64,000 bases of DNA. Source: Gemmatimonadales bacterium (lineage in GTDB: Bacteria > Gemmatimonadota > Gemmatimonadetes > Gemmatimonadales > GWC2-71-9). Location: positions 189,296-253,295 of the forward strand of contig JAWKQM010000005.1 of NCBI GenBank assembly GCA_041390145.1, read 5' to 3'. Each line of letters begins with the position of its first letter. The stretch's first letter is position 1. The notes beneath the pieces were generated by a model, which searched no databases, was not told the origin of the DNA, and saw only the letters and a program-made list of their open reading frames with translations. Of this stretch, positions 1 to 12,324 are shown in pieces. Both the position numbers and the translations under genes were made by a program.

Positions 1-45
1 GATTTCGTGTTTTCGTGGCCCTTGGGGTAGGGGAGCACGCGCACA

Positions 46-74
46 TTGCTCAACTGCCACAAAAAGTGTATCAT
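46..74 (+). promoter_or_regulatory. Promoter of the tmRNA gene
   Basis: A sigma70-like promoter with -35 TTGCTC at 46-51, a 17-base spacer and -10 TATCAT at 69-74. Transcription would start near 81, a few bases before the mature tmRNA 5' end at 89, leaving a short leader of the kind RNase P removes. The AT-rich patch stands out in this GC-rich sequence. Confidence 0.6.
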
Positions 75-88
75 TATGACACACCCAA

Positions 89-449
89 GGGGGCGATCGG
101 CTTCGACGGGTTGGAAGAAGGAATTGCTGCGTGCCCAGGTCCGAGTCCCTGGCTAAACCACTTGGAAACAACCAAACGCCAACGATAACCTGGCGCTGGC
201 TGCGTAAGCTGAGCTAAGCTCGCTTGACGCACCTCCGGTTCGCTGAGCCCGCCCGGGGCGCGGTGGGTCGGATCGAAAATCCGGGCTGGCCGAGCGCGGT
301 CCTCCGACGCGCAAGGCGAGACATCAGGAGGTAGTCCCCAGAGCGGCCGATTCCTTGCCGGGCTGGGGAGACGCATGAAGAGGGATCTACGCACGTAGAT
401 GCGGTTCTGGAACCACACTCGGACCAGGGTTCGATTCCCTGCGCCTCCA
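89..449 (+). ncRNA. ssrA: Transfer-messenger RNA (tmRNA)
   Basis: The tmRNA rescues stalled ribosomes and tags the nascent chain for proteolysis. The 5' end GGGGGCG (89-95) pairs with CGCCTCC (442-448) to form the acceptor stem; GGCTTCGACGGG follows the 5' strand, as in other one-piece tmRNAs. The 3' end has a tRNA-like T arm (CAGGG stem, loop with TTCGATT). A short reading frame at 178-207 encodes the tag ANDNLALAA and ends in TAA at 205-207. The tag has the usual ALAA terminus read by ClpXP but is one residue shorter than the E. coli ANDENYALAA core. Bases 450-452 are CTA, so the CCA tail is not encoded directly after the discriminator A449. Protein frames across this stretch are not real. 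Confidence 0.93.
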
Positions 450-591
450 CTACCACCGGCCGCTGGAGACTGGACTTCATGCCCAGGTGCTCCCGGGGCC
501 GTGTTGGTTTCCTAACAGTTACCTCATGATCCCTTCAGCCCCGATGTGTAACTTTTGGGTTAAAGCTGCAGGTTTTTGCCGCCTATGGCAC

Positions 592-619
592 TGGACTTCG
601 CCAAGAGCGGTGGTATTCT
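592..619 (+). promoter_or_regulatory. Possible promoter of the arylsulfatase gene
   Basis: A weak sigma70-like pair: TGGACT at 592-597, a 16-base spacer and TATTCT at 614-619. It would give a leader of about 65 bases before the ATG at 691. The rest of 450-690 shows no other gene or strong signal. Low confidence because both hexamers match only 4 of 6 positions. Confidence 0.25.
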
Positions 620-690
620 TTTGTGTTGTTCATGGGAGGAGCGAGGTTGCCCCTCCAGCACACTCCGCCCCCGATTCGCAGGAGCATCTG

Positions 691-3221
691 ATGGTTCACA
701 CCAAGCACTTCTGGCGATTCTTCCTTTCGCTGGTCGCGGTCGGCGCATTCGGCGCGCTGCCGGCGTCGGCGCAGGTCGTCACCGGCAAGCCCGGCTCACC
801 GGGTGCGACCACCACCATCGACGGCAAGCAGCTCCCGGCTCCCCAGCCGAAGTTCGGCGGCGTCATCAAGGACGACGCGCTGCAGTCCACGCCGTGGTGG
901 GCGCCGCGTATCGTGCCCCCGAAGGCCGCCCCGAACGTCCTGCTCATCATCACCGATGACGCCGGCTTTGCCGTGCCCAGCACCTTCGGCGGCGTGATCC
1001 CGACGCCGACGATGGACCGGATCGCCAACGAGGGGCTCCGCTACAACCGGATGTTCTCGACGGCGCTCTGCTCCCCGACCCGCGCCGCGCTGATTACCGG
1101 CCGGAACCACCACTCGGCCGGTTTCGGGGTCATTTCCGAGCAGTCGACCGGCTACCCCGGGTACAACAGCATCATCGGCCAGGATGAGGCCACCATCGGG
1201 CGGATCCTGCAGGACAACGGCTACGCCACCGCCTGGTTCGGGAAGGACCACAACACCCCGGCGTTCGCCGCCAGCCAGGTCGGCCCGTTCGATCAGTGGC
1301 CCACCGGCCTCGGGTTCCAGTACTTCTACGGCTTCGTCGGGGGCGACGCCAACCAGTGGGAGCCCAACCTCTTCCGGAATACGACGCAGATCTTCCCCTT
1401 CCGGGGCAAGGAGGGCACCTGGAACCTGATCACGGGCATGGCGGACGACGCCATCGACTGGATCTACCGGATGCACCAGACCGACCCGAGCAAGCCGATC
1501 TTCATCAAGTACGCGCCCGGCGCCACCCACGCGCCGCACCACCCCACGAAGGAGTGGGTGGACAGCGTCCAGAAGCTGCACCTCTTCGACAAGGGCTACG
1601 AGGCGCTGCGCCAGCAGATCTTCGCTAACCAGAAGAAGATGGGCATCGTGCCCCAGGACGCCATCCTCACCCCGTGGCCGGACTCGGTCCTCACGCCGTG
1701 GAACAAGCTGGACCCGATGGCGAAGAAGCTCTTCATCCGGCAGGTGGAGATCTTCGCCGCCTACGCGATGTACAGCGACTACGAGATCGGCCGCGTCATC
1801 AAGGCATTCGATGACATCGGCCGGGGCGACAACACGATGGTCATCTACATCAACGGGGACAACGGGACGAGCGCCGAGGGCGGTCCGCTCGGCACCCCGA
1901 ACGAGGTGGCGTTCTTCAACGGGATGAACGAGATCCCGGTCGATGTCCAGATGAAGTGGTACGACGTCTGGGGCACCCAGGAAACCTACAACCACATGTC
2001 GGCGGGATGGTCCTGGGCGTTCGACACACCCTTCGACTGGTTCAAGCAGAACGCCTCACGGCTCGGCGGGATCAACCAGAACATGGTCATCTCCTGGCCC
2101 GGGCACATCGCCGAGACCGGTGGAATCCGGAACCAGTTCACCCACGTGATCGACGTCGCACCGACGATCCTCGAAGCGGCCGGCATTCCTGCGCCGGACT
2201 ACGTGGACGGCATCAAGCAGCGGCCGATCGAGGGCACGAGCTTCGCCTACACCTTCGCCGCCAACGCCGCGAATGCCCCTTCCCGTCACACCACGCAGTA
2301 CTTCGAGATGATGGGGCAGTGGGCGCTCTGGAAGGACGGCTGGCTCCTCAGCACCAAGGTCAACCGGGTGCCGTGGGACGCCTTCTCCAAGGCCAACCCC
2401 GATCCGCTCAACAACCAGGTCTTCCAGCTCTATGACATGAGCAACGACTGGAACCAGGCGACGGACGTGGCGGCCAAGTACCCCGACAAGGTCGCCCAGA
2501 TGCGGAAGGACTTCGTGGAGGAAGCCAAGAAGTACCAGGTCTTCCCGCTCGACGCCTCGGTGGCGGCCCGCATCGTGGCGCCGCGGCCGAACATCACCGC
2601 GGGTCGGACGGAGTTCGTCTATACCCATCCAATGACCGGGACGCCGCAGGGTGACTCGCCGCTCCTCCTCAACACCAGCTACACCGTGACGGCGGACATC
2701 ACCGTGCCCCAGGGCGGCGCCGAGGGCATCATGCTCACCTCCGGTGGCCGGTTCGGCGGGTACGGGTTCTACCTCCTCAAGGGCAAGCCGGTCTGGGTCT
2801 GGAACATGGTGGACCTCGAGCGTATCAAGTGGGAAGGGCCGACGGCCCTCACGCCCGGGCGGCACACCGTCGAATTCGACTTTGTCTACGACGGCACCGG
2901 GCGCCAGCACCCTCGCGTACAACAGCTCTCGGGCGTCGAGGCGGAGTCGGGCTGCCAGCACGCTCAAGGTCGACGGCCAGGTGGTCGCCACCAAGAAGAT
3001 GGAGAAGACCCTCCCCGCCCAGTCCTTCAGTGGGACGGAAGCGCTTCGAACATCGATTTCCTGTTTCCGAGACCGGCGTGGACGATGCCGACTACCACCC
3101 GCCCTTCACATTCACGGGGACGCTCGACAAGCTCACCCTCAAGCTCGACCGGCCGCAGCTCTCGCCGGCCGACATCAGAAAGATCAAGGATGCCGAGGCC
3201 AAGGCGGCGGACAACAAGTAG
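691..3221 (+). CDS. Secreted arylsulfatase (sulfatase family), C-terminal end frameshifted
   Basis: This protein hydrolyses sulfate esters, probably in the periplasm. The start at 691 is chosen because AGGAG (680-684) lies 6 bases upstream and the protein then begins with a classic signal peptide ending ALPASAQ. A longer in-frame start at 487 has neither. The metal-binding DD of LLIITDDAG and the formylglycine signature CSPTR (Cys127) are present, so this is a Cys-type sulfatase needing FGE or a radical SAM maturase. The frame is sound to about 2900. After that the homologous tail jumps among all three frames: STLAYNSS and TLKVDGQVVATKKMEKTLP in frame 2, LQWDGS in frame 1, then SETGVDDADYHPPFTFTGTL to the stop at 3219-3221 in frame 3. 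These are at least three or four indels within about 160 bases. Consensus error or a decaying tail are both possible. Confidence 0.8.
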
Positions 3222-3255
3222 TCCCGCACCCGCACGCGCGGCTTCACTGAACGAC

Positions 3256-3279
3256 GGGGCAACCGGTGTCGGTTGCCCC
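3256..3279. terminator. Perfect hairpin between convergent genes
   Basis: GGGGCAACCG (3256-3265) and CGGTTGCCCC (3270-3279) form a perfect 10-bp stem with a GTGT loop. It sits 35 bases past the sulfatase stop and about 95 bases past the purE stop on the other strand, so it could terminate both transcripts. There is no T-run on either side, so an intrinsic terminator is only a suggestion. Confidence 0.45.
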
Positions 3280-3312
3280 CGTGTACGTACGCGCGGATTC
3301 CGATTCTCTTGC

Positions 3313-3350
3313 CCCCGCTGCCCCGCTGCCCCGCTGCCCCGCTGCCCCGC
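3313..3350. repeat. Tandem 8-bp repeat CCCCGCTG
   Basis: Four perfect copies of CCCCGCTG (3313-3344) followed by a partial copy (CCCCGC, 3345-3350), in the gap between the convergent sulfatase and purE genes. This is a simple tandem array with no spacers; copy number could vary by slippage. Confidence 0.8.
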
Positions 3351-3372
3351 CTAGATGTGCCCTTCCCGGAGG

Positions 3373-3842
3373 TCAATCTTCTTGATCCTCCTGCTCCGCC
3401 CGGAACTCCTTCAGCTTGGCAGCCAGCGTCTTGTCGGAGACCGCCAGCATGGCCACCGCGAAGAGCGCGGCGTTGTGGGCCCCCGCGTCGCCGATGGCGA
3501 AGGTGGCCACCGGGATACCGGCCGGCATCTGCACGGTGGCGAGGAGCGCGTCCATTCCCTGGAGGTGCCCGCCCGGCATCGGGACGCCGAGCACCGGGAT
3601 GGTGGTTATGGCCGCCATCACGCCGGCCAGGTGCGCCGCCATGCCTGCGGCGGCGATGATGCACTTCAGGCCGCGCTGCTCGGCCGTGGTGGCGTATTCA
3701 TGCGCCAGGGCGGGGGAGCGGTGCGCCGAAATGACCCGGCTCTCGCAGGCCACGCCGAAATGCGCCAGCCGGTTGGCGGCATGGAGCATCACCGGCCAGT
3801 CGGAGGCGCTTCCCATCACGATACCTACCAGCGGTTTCGATG

Positions 3843-3846
<4 letters not shown>
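3373..3846 (-). CDS. purE: PurE, 5-(carboxyamino)imidazole ribonucleotide mutase
   Basis: PurE rearranges N5-CAIR to CAIR in purine synthesis. The 157-aa protein shows the class I signatures GSASDW near the N-terminus, SAHRSP and the glycine-rich AAAGMAAHLAG, then QMPAGIPVATFAIGDAGAHNA near the C-terminus. The ATG at 3846 overlaps the ppdK stop by four bases (ATGA), so it is the last gene of the long minus-strand run. No purK lies in the window; either it is elsewhere or this enzyme is used directly with AIR and CO2. The end abuts the convergent sulfatase gene across a 150-base gap with a hairpin and a repeat. Confidence 0.93.
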
Positions 3847-6505
<2,659 letters not shown>

Positions 6506-6509
<4 letters not shown>

Positions 6510-7897
6510 GCGCGACTCGCAGTCAGGGAAGACGCGTGCTGGATCTGGACGATTGGCTCGGGGACGGTGGTCGGATAGTCGCCGGAGAAGCAGGCGTGGC
6601 AGAAGGGCCCGCCGCCGGCCGCGCCCACCATGCCCTCGAGGCTGAGGTACCCGAGGGTGTCCACGCCCAGGTATTCGCGGATCTCCTCCAGCGAATGCGT
6701 GGAGGCGATCAGCTCCTCCCGGGTGGGCGTGTCGATGCCGTAGTGGCAGGGGCCGGTGATCGGGGGCGAGGCCAGGCGAAGGTGGACTTCCTTGGCGCCG
6801 GCGGCACGGATCATCTGGACGAGGCCGCGGCTCGTGGTGCCGCGCACCAGGCTGTCGTCGACGACAACAACCTTCTTGCCCTCAATGATGCCGCGCACGG
6901 GGTTGAACTTGATCTTCACCTTGGCCACCCGGTGCGACTGCGTCGGGTGGATGAAGGTGCGCCCGACGTAGTGATTGCGGATCAGCCCGTGCTCCAGCTT
7001 GACGCCAGATGCCTCGCTGAAGCCGAGGGCCATGGCATTGCTGCTGTCCGGCACCGAAAAGACGACGTCGGCGCCCGGGGCGGGGTGCTCCAGGGCGAGC
7101 CGCCGCCCGGCCTCGCGGCGGACGCGGTCTACCGACATGCCGAAGATGTCGCTGTCGGGACGGGCAAAATAGATCAGCTCGAAGACGCAGCGGCTGACCG
7201 GCTTGGCACGGAGCGGCTGCAGGTCCTCGATGACACCGTCGGTGATGCGCACGAACTCGCCGGGTTTCAGCTCGCGGATGAAGGTGGCGCCCACGAGGTC
7301 GAGGGCGCAGGTCTCGCTGGCGGCCACGACGCCCGTGCCGAGGCGCCCCAGCACCAGCGGCCGGAAGCCCCGCGGGTCGACCACGGCGTAGAGCGTCCGC
7401 CCGACGCCGATCACCAGGCTGTACGCTCCCTCCACCCGGGCCAGCGCCGAACGAATCTGGAGTTCGGGATCGGGGACTTCCGACCTGGCGATCAGGTGGA
7501 CGAGCACTTCGGTGTCGCTCGACGAGGTGAAGATCGATCCGCGCTCGACGAGGGTCTTCTTGATCTCTGCCGCGTTGGTCAGGTTGCCGTTGTGCGCCAG
7601 GCAGAGGGAGCCGATGCGATAGTTGACCAGGCAGGGCTGGGCGTTGGCGAGGTTGGTGCTGCCGGTCGTGGAGTACCGGGTGTGCCCGACGGCCACGTCA
7701 CCGGGGAGCTGTTCGAGTTCGGCTTCGCCGAACGTCTCGGAGACGAGCCCCATCCCCACCTTCACGCGGGACTCGCCGTCCGGCGTGATGGCAACGATGC
7801 CTGCGCTCTCCTGGCCGCGATGCTGCAGGGCGTAGAGCCCGAGGTAGGCCACGCGGGCCGCATCGGGAACACCGGACACTCCCATGATTCCGCACAT
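6506..7897 (-). CDS. purF: Amidophosphoribosyltransferase
   Basis: PurF makes 5-phosphoribosylamine from PRPP and glutamine, the first committed step of purine synthesis. The protein begins MCGIMGV, giving the N-terminal nucleophile Cys2 without a propeptide. The PRPP-binding loop VVVVDDSLVRGTT lies in the C-terminal phosphoribosyltransferase domain, and CHACFSGDYP near the end resembles the iron-sulfur ligand region of Bacillus-type enzymes. It is 463 aa, 3 bases downstream of purL and overlaps ppdK. Confidence 0.96.
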
Positions 7898-7900
7898 GAC

Positions 7901-10204
7901 TCAGCCCTCCGCTCGGTCGCTGACGACCTCGCGCATCCGGCGTGGGATCGCGTCATCGTACACAGCACGGAGCCGGTCGATCGGCCACCGGTGAACACTG
8001 TCGGGCAGGACGATCGAAAGCTCGCCGCCAGGCGCGAGGACCTCGCCGGCCAGATAGCCCTGCAGCCCGTGCCGGGTCAGGAGCGCCCGGAGACCGGGCA
8101 GCGCGGACGGCGCGACACTCAGCACCACACGGCCGTGATCCTCGCCGTACAGCGCCTGCACGGCGGTCAGGGCAGGGGCGTAGGTGCGAAGGTCGGCGAT
8201 GGCGCCGAAGCCCCGGTCGGCGTAGGGGCCGCCGATGGCTGCCTCCGCCAATGCAACTGCCAGGCCGCCCTCAGAACAGTCGTGCGCCGAGCGCAGGAGC
8301 CGCGCGGCGGCGGCCGCCACGAGGAACTGTTGCAGCCGCGCCTCGTGATCGAGGTCCACCGTCGGGCCGGCCCCGCCGAAGAAGTCGCAGAGTTCCGCCC
8401 AGTAGGCGGAGCCGCCCAGGGCCCCCGTACTGCCGCCGACGATCACGATCCGGTCGCCAGTGGCGCGGAAATGACTGGGGACGCGGTCCTCGGCGCGGCG
8501 GAGCAGTCCCACCATCCCGACGGTCGGGGTCGGGTCGACCGCCCCGGTGGGGCTCTCATTGTAGAACGAGACGTTCCCGCCGGTGACCGGCGTGCCGAAG
8601 GCCCGGCAGGCGTCGGAGATCCCGCGGCACGCCTCGGTGAACTGGAAGAACACCTCCGGCTTCTCGGGGTTGCCGAAGTTCAGGCAGTCGGTAATGCCGA
8701 GCGGCTCGGCGCCGGTGCACGCCACGTTGCGCGCCGCCTCCGCGACCGTCGCCTTGCCCCCTTCGTACGGGTCCAGCGCCACCAGCCGATTGTTGCAGTC
8801 GACGCTCACCGCCATCGCGAACGGCTCCGTCGCCACCCGGAACACGCCGGCATCGCCGCCCGGTCCGAGCATGGTCGAGGCTTGCACCGTCGAGTCATAC
8901 TGCTCATAGACCCAGCGCTTGCTGGCGATGGACGGGGTGTCCAGCAGGAATTCGAGTGACTCCCCGACGCCGACGCGGGGCGTCCTGGTCGGCCGTGCCT
9001 TGCGGCGCGCGGCGGCCGCGGGGGCTTCCCGCGCCGCCGGCGAATAGACCGGGCAGTCGTCGACCAGCGGTTGGCCGGGAATTTCGGCGACCGTCAGGCC
9101 GTTGTGCTTGACGCGGAAGAGCCCGTCGGCCGTGACCCGGCCGATGTCCGTCGCCTCCAGCTCCCACTTCCGGCAGACGGCCTGGATGGCGGCGACCTGG
9201 TGCGGCTCGGCCACGACGAGCATCCGCTCCTGTGATTCCGAGAGCAGGATTTCGTACGGCGTCATCCCCGGCTCACGGGTCGGCACCAGCCCGGTGTCGA
9301 TTTCGACGCCGACCCCGCCACGGGCCGCCATTTCCGCGCTCGAACTGGTGAGTCCCGCCGCGCCCATGTCCTGGATGGCGACAATCAGCTTGGAGGTGAT
9401 CAGCTCAAGGCTCGCCTCGAGCAGCAGCTTCTCGGTGAAGGGGTCGCCGACCTGCACCTGCGGCCGCCTCGCCTCGCTCTTTTCGGAGAGCTCTTCCGAG
9501 GCGAAGCTGGCCCCGTGGATACCGTCGCGGCCCGTCTTGGCGCCGACGTTGAGGAGCACGTTGCCCACGCCGTGCGCGCGGGCGGTGGCGAGGTCCGCCT
9601 CCCGCAGGATGCCGACGCACATCGCGTTGACCAGCGGGTTGCCGGAGTAGCCGGGGGCGAAGCCGACTTCGCCGCCGAGGGTGGGCACGCCGATGCAGTT
9701 GCCGTAGTCGCCGACGCCGCGCACCACGCCGGCAAAGAGGTACCGGTTCCTCGGCTCGGTGAGCGGGCCGAAGCGGAGGCTGTTCAGCACGGCGACCGGG
9801 CGCGCGCCCATGGTGAACACGTCGCGGAGGATGCCGCCGACGCCGGTCGCGGCGCCCTGGTACGGCTCCACCGCGGAGGGGTGATTGTGGGACTCGATCT
9901 TGAAGGCGACTGCCCAGCCGTTCGGCAGCCGCAGCACGCCGGCGTTCTCCCCCGGGCCCTGCACGACCTGCGGCCCGCTGGTCGGGAACCGCTTCAGCAC
10001 CGGCTTGGAGTGCTTGTACGAGCAGTGTTCGGACCAGAGCGCGGAGAAGATCCCGAGCTCTGTCAGCGTCGGCGTCCGGCCCAGCATCGCGACGATGCGG
10101 TCGAACTCCGAGGCGGTGAGGTTGTGCTCGCGCACGACCTCCAGGGTCACCACCCGCTCTCCGGGAAAGGAGGCGGCCCGGGTGGCGGGTACGGCTGTGG
10201 TCAT
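7901..10204 (-). CDS. purL: FGAM synthase subunit PurL (small type)
   Basis: This is the ATP-dependent synthetase subunit of the three-part formylglycinamidine synthase, which works with PurQ (glutaminase) and PurS. The 767-aa size is that of small PurL. Visible motifs include SEHCSYKHSK near residue 60, FKIESHNHPS (catalytic His region), GAATGVGGILRD and a second AIRS-like half with HDCSEGGLAVALAEAA. Overlaps the upstream zinc-ribbon gene by four bases and is followed 3 bases later by purF. Confidence 0.96.
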   Translation of the reverse strand: MTTAVPATRAASFPGERVVTLEVVREHNLTASEFDRIVAMLGRTPTLTELGIFSALWSEHCSYKHSKPVLKRFPTSGPQVVQGPGENAGVLRLPNGWAVAFKIESHNHPSAVEPYQGAATGVGGILRDVFTMGARPVAVLNSLRFGPLTEPRNRYLFAGVVRGVGDYGNCIGVPTLGGEVGFAPGYSGNPLVNAMCVGILREADLATARAHGVGNVLLNVGAKTGRDGIHGASFASEELSEKSEARRPQVQVGDPFTEKLLLEASLELITSKLIVAIQDMGAAGLTSSSAEMAARGGVGVEIDTGLVPTREPGMTPYEILLSESQERMLVVAEPHQVAAIQAVCRKWELEATDIGRVTADGLFRVKHNGLTVAEIPGQPLVDDCPVYSPAAREAPAAAARRKARPTRTPRVGVGESLEFLLDTPSIASKRWVYEQYDSTVQASTMLGPGGDAGVFRVATEPFAMAVSVDCNNRLVALDPYEGGKATVAEAARNVACTGAEPLGITDCLNFGNPEKPEVFFQFTEACRGISDACRAFGTPVTGGNVSFYNESPTGAVDPTPTVGMVGLLRRAEDRVPSHFRATGDRIVIVGGSTGALGGSAYWAELCDFFGGAGPTVDLDHEARLQQFLVAAAAARLLRSAHDCSEGGLAVALAEAAIGGPYADRGFGAIADLRTYAPALTAVQALYGEDHGRVVLSVAPSALPGLRALLTRHGLQGYLAGEVLAPGGELSIVLPDSVHRWPIDRLRAVYDDAIPRRMREVVSDRAEG

Positions 10205-10530
10205 TTCGTCTCCGAGCGGGGGGCGCGCAGGACTTTCGAGATGTCGCGGACCACCCGACCGAGCAGCGTCGGGTCGTCCTTCGCCACGATGGCGGCGATT
10301 TCATCGGCGTCGAGGAAGATGCCCTGGCAATGGACGCAGCGATCCACGGTCACGCCATGAAACTCCTCGTGCACCAGGTCGTGCCCGTCCTTCGGGCACT
10401 TCATGAAGTGGAGCTGTCGTGCCGCCTCCTCGGCGGCCGCCTTGGCGCGCTCACGCTGGGCCTTGAGCAGCTCCGCCTCCTCCTTCGCGAAGTACTCGTC
10501 CTCGCTCTTGCTCGGCTTCTGTGGGCTCAT
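10201..10530 (-). CDS. Small zinc-ribbon protein (zf-TFIIB type)
   Basis: A 109-aa protein of unknown role. The N-terminal half is charged and probably helical (KEEAELLKAQRERAKAAAEE). The C-terminal half has the pattern CPKDGHDL...DRCVHCQGIFLD typical of the zf-TFIIB family, where the first knuckle is C-P-x-D rather than CxxC. The ATG at 10530 (MSPQKPSK) is preferred; a longer frame from 10581 runs on toward purQ (stop at 10545). It sits between purQ and purL and overlaps purL by four bases (ATGA), so it is co-translated with FGAM synthase genes. A link to that complex is a guess from position. Confidence 0.8.
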   Translation of the reverse strand: MSPQKPSKSEDEYFAKEEAELLKAQRERAKAAAEEAARQLHFMKCPKDGHDLVHEEFHGVTVDRCVHCQGIFLDADEIAAIVAKDDPTLLGRVVRDISKVLRAPRSETK

Positions 10531-10544
10531 GCTGATGGACTCCG

Positions 10545-11237
10545 TCAGGGGGTGGATCGGGCGGCCCGGCCAGGAAGCCATTCCGCGATGGACGTGAAGA
10601 ACCCGGCGCCGACGTCGCTGCCGGTCAGCGGGTCGGCATAGCGCTCGGGATGCGGCATGAAGCCGACGACGGTGCCGGCCGCGTTCGAGACTCCGGCGAT
10701 GTCGGCCACCGAGCCGTTGGGGTTCTCGCCACGGATGTAGCGCAACACCACTCGGCCCTCGGCTTCCAGCATTCGGAGGGTGTCGTCGTCCGCCACGTAG
10801 CAGCCATCGCCGTGCGCCACCGGAATCCGGATCTCCGTGCCCCGGGCGTACGCGCTGGTGCAGAAGGTGTCGGTGCGTTCGACGCGAACCCAGACCGGTC
10901 GGGAGACAAAGGTGAGCCGGTCGTTCTTGACCAGCGCGCCCGGGAGCAGCTGGGCCTCGCAGAGAATCTGGAACCCGTTGCAGATCCCCAGCACCGCGCC
11001 GCCACCCGCCGCGTGCCGCTGCACCGCCTGCATCACCGGGCTGAACCGCGCGATGGCGCCGGAGCGGAGGTAGTCGCCATAGCTGAACCCGCCGGGGAGG
11101 ATCACGACATCGGCCTGCTGCAGGTCAGTGTCGCGATGCCAGACGAACCGCGCCTCCGCGCCGGCGTTCGCCACCGCGTGATAGGCGTCCCAGTCACAGT
11201 TGCTGCCCGGGAACCGCACGACCGCGACGCGAAGCAT
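10545..11237 (-). CDS. purQ: FGAM synthase glutaminase subunit PurQ
   Basis: PurQ releases ammonia from glutamine for PurL. The 230-aa class I amidotransferase has the nucleophile elbow GICNGFQIL, an early VVRFPGSNCDWD that is diagnostic of PurQ, PGGFSYGDYLR, and the His-Glu pair in FMPHPERYAD. Its start codon shares a base with the purS stop (TGATG). Confidence 0.96.
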   Translation of the reverse strand: MLRVAVVRFPGSNCDWDAYHAVANAGAEARFVWHRDTDLQQADVVILPGGFSYGDYLRSGAIARFSPVMQAVQRHAAGGGAVLGICNGFQILCEAQLLPGALVKNDRLTFVSRPVWVRVERTDTFCTSAYARGTEIRIPVAHGDGCYVADDDTLRMLEAEGRVVLRYIRGENPNGSVADIAGVSNAAGTVVGFMPHPERYADPLTGSDVGAGFFTSIAEWLPGRAARSTP

Positions 11238-11485
11238 CAGTCCTCCACGGCCAGGCTGAAGTCTTCGGTCACCGGGTTGGCCAGGAGCTTTTCGCACATC
11301 TGCCGGGCCGACGCTTCCGCGGCCTCGGGGCTCGCGGCGTCGATGGCCAGCTCGATGGCCCGCCCGATGCGGACGTCACCGGCGCCGGAGAATCCCAGCG
11401 CCGCCAGCGCATGTTCCACGGCCTGGCCCTGCGGATCGAGCAGGCCCGCCCGGGGAACCACACGGATATGCACGCGATAGGTCAT
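11237..11485 (-). CDS. purS: FGAM synthase subunit PurS
   Basis: PurS is the small dimeric bridge that joins PurL and PurQ. The 82-aa protein has the typical start MTYRVHIRVVPRAGLLDPQG and the central GFSGAGDVRIGRAIEL; the C-terminus CEKLLANPVTEDFSL matches the family. Start at 11485 overlaps the pssA stop by four bases. Confidence 0.94.
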   Translation of the reverse strand: MTYRVHIRVVPRAGLLDPQGQAVEHALAALGFSGAGDVRIGRAIELAIDAASPEAAEASARQMCEKLLANPVTEDFSLAVED

Positions 11486-12324
11486 GGGGTCGAGTCCTCG
11501 TCGTGGTCGTGCCCGGGAAGCGGGCGCAGGTGCAGGGTCTGGGCGTCGGCGGTGTCTTCGGCACGGTCGGAGAGAGCGATGAGCGCGCTGCGCGTGATGC
11601 CGAAGAGGAGATAGCCGATGCCGAAGGGGAAGAGGAAGGTGGAGGGCGCAAAGATGAGCCCGGCCAGGATGCCGACCGTCACCAGCGTCCCGAGGATCCC
11701 GCTCAGGGAGCGGAAGCCGATCCGCGGTGTGCGCGGATACTTCACGTTGCTCAGCATCATCGCCGACAGCGCGAGCATCAGGAAGGTGAGCCCCTGCCGC
11801 TGCAGGTCGAGGTATTCCGGGAACTTCTGGTACCACTGCGTCTGGCTGAAGGCGTAGTACGTGGCGAGCGTCATGCCGGCCGCCGGCGACGGCAGGCCGC
11901 TGAACCAGCCCGGATTCTCGGAGCCGGCCGCCGTGATGTTGTACCGGGCCAGCCGCACCGCGACCGCCGCCACGTAGATGAAGCACAGCACCCAGGCGAA
12001 TTTCCCCGCCTCGGCAAACTCGAGGAAGTACATCAGCAGGGCTGGCGCCACACCGAACGAGATCACGTCCACCAGCGAGTCGAGTTCGGCGCCGAAGCGG
12101 GTGCCGGTATGGGACATCCGGGCCATCCGGCCGTCGAGCACGTCGGCGACGCCGGCGAACACGATGAACCATCCCGCCCACTTGAAATTCCCCTGGGCGG
12201 CGGACACCATGGCCCAGATCCCGAAGAACAGGTTGCTGAGCGTGAACGCGCTGGGAATCACGATGATGGCCCGCCGGATGCCCGGGCGGCGCGGTCGCTG
12301 TCCGCCGGTGTCGTGCGCGCTCAT
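11482..12324 (-). CDS. pssA: CDP-diacylglycerol--serine O-phosphatidyltransferase
   Basis: This membrane enzyme makes phosphatidylserine from CDP-diacylglycerol and serine. The full CDP-alcohol phosphatidyltransferase signature is visible: Asp61, Asp64-Gly65, Ala68-Arg69, Gly78, Asp82, Asp86. Several hydrophobic helices follow. The protein is 280 aa from the ATG at 12324, which overlaps the psd stop (ATGA); another ATG lies 6 bases upstream. With psd next door the pair makes phosphatidylethanolamine. Confidence 0.93.
   Translation of the reverse strand: MSAHDTGGQRPRRPGIRRAIIVIPSAFTLSNLFFGIWAMVSAAQGNFKWAGWFIVFAGVADVLDGRMARMSHTGTRFGAELDSLVDVISFGVAPALLMYFLEFAEAGKFAWVLCFIYVAAVAVRLARYNITAAGSENPGWFSGLPSPAAGMTLATYYAFSQTQWYQKFPEYLDLQRQGLTFLMLALSAMMLSNVKYPRTPRIGFRSLSGILGTLVTVGILAGLIFAPSTFLFPFGIGYLLFGITRSALIALSDRAEDTADAQTLHLRPLPGHDHDEDSTP

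Noticed and set aside
74..480. Small proteins on the minus strand near the left edge
   Set aside because: They lie across the tmRNA gene.
487..690. N-terminal extension of the first sulfatase
   Set aside because: No signal peptide or ribosome site at 487, whereas ATG 691 has both; 487-690 is leader DNA.
3313..3350. CRISPR array
   Set aside because: The repeats are 8 bp and directly adjacent without spacers; no cas genes are present.
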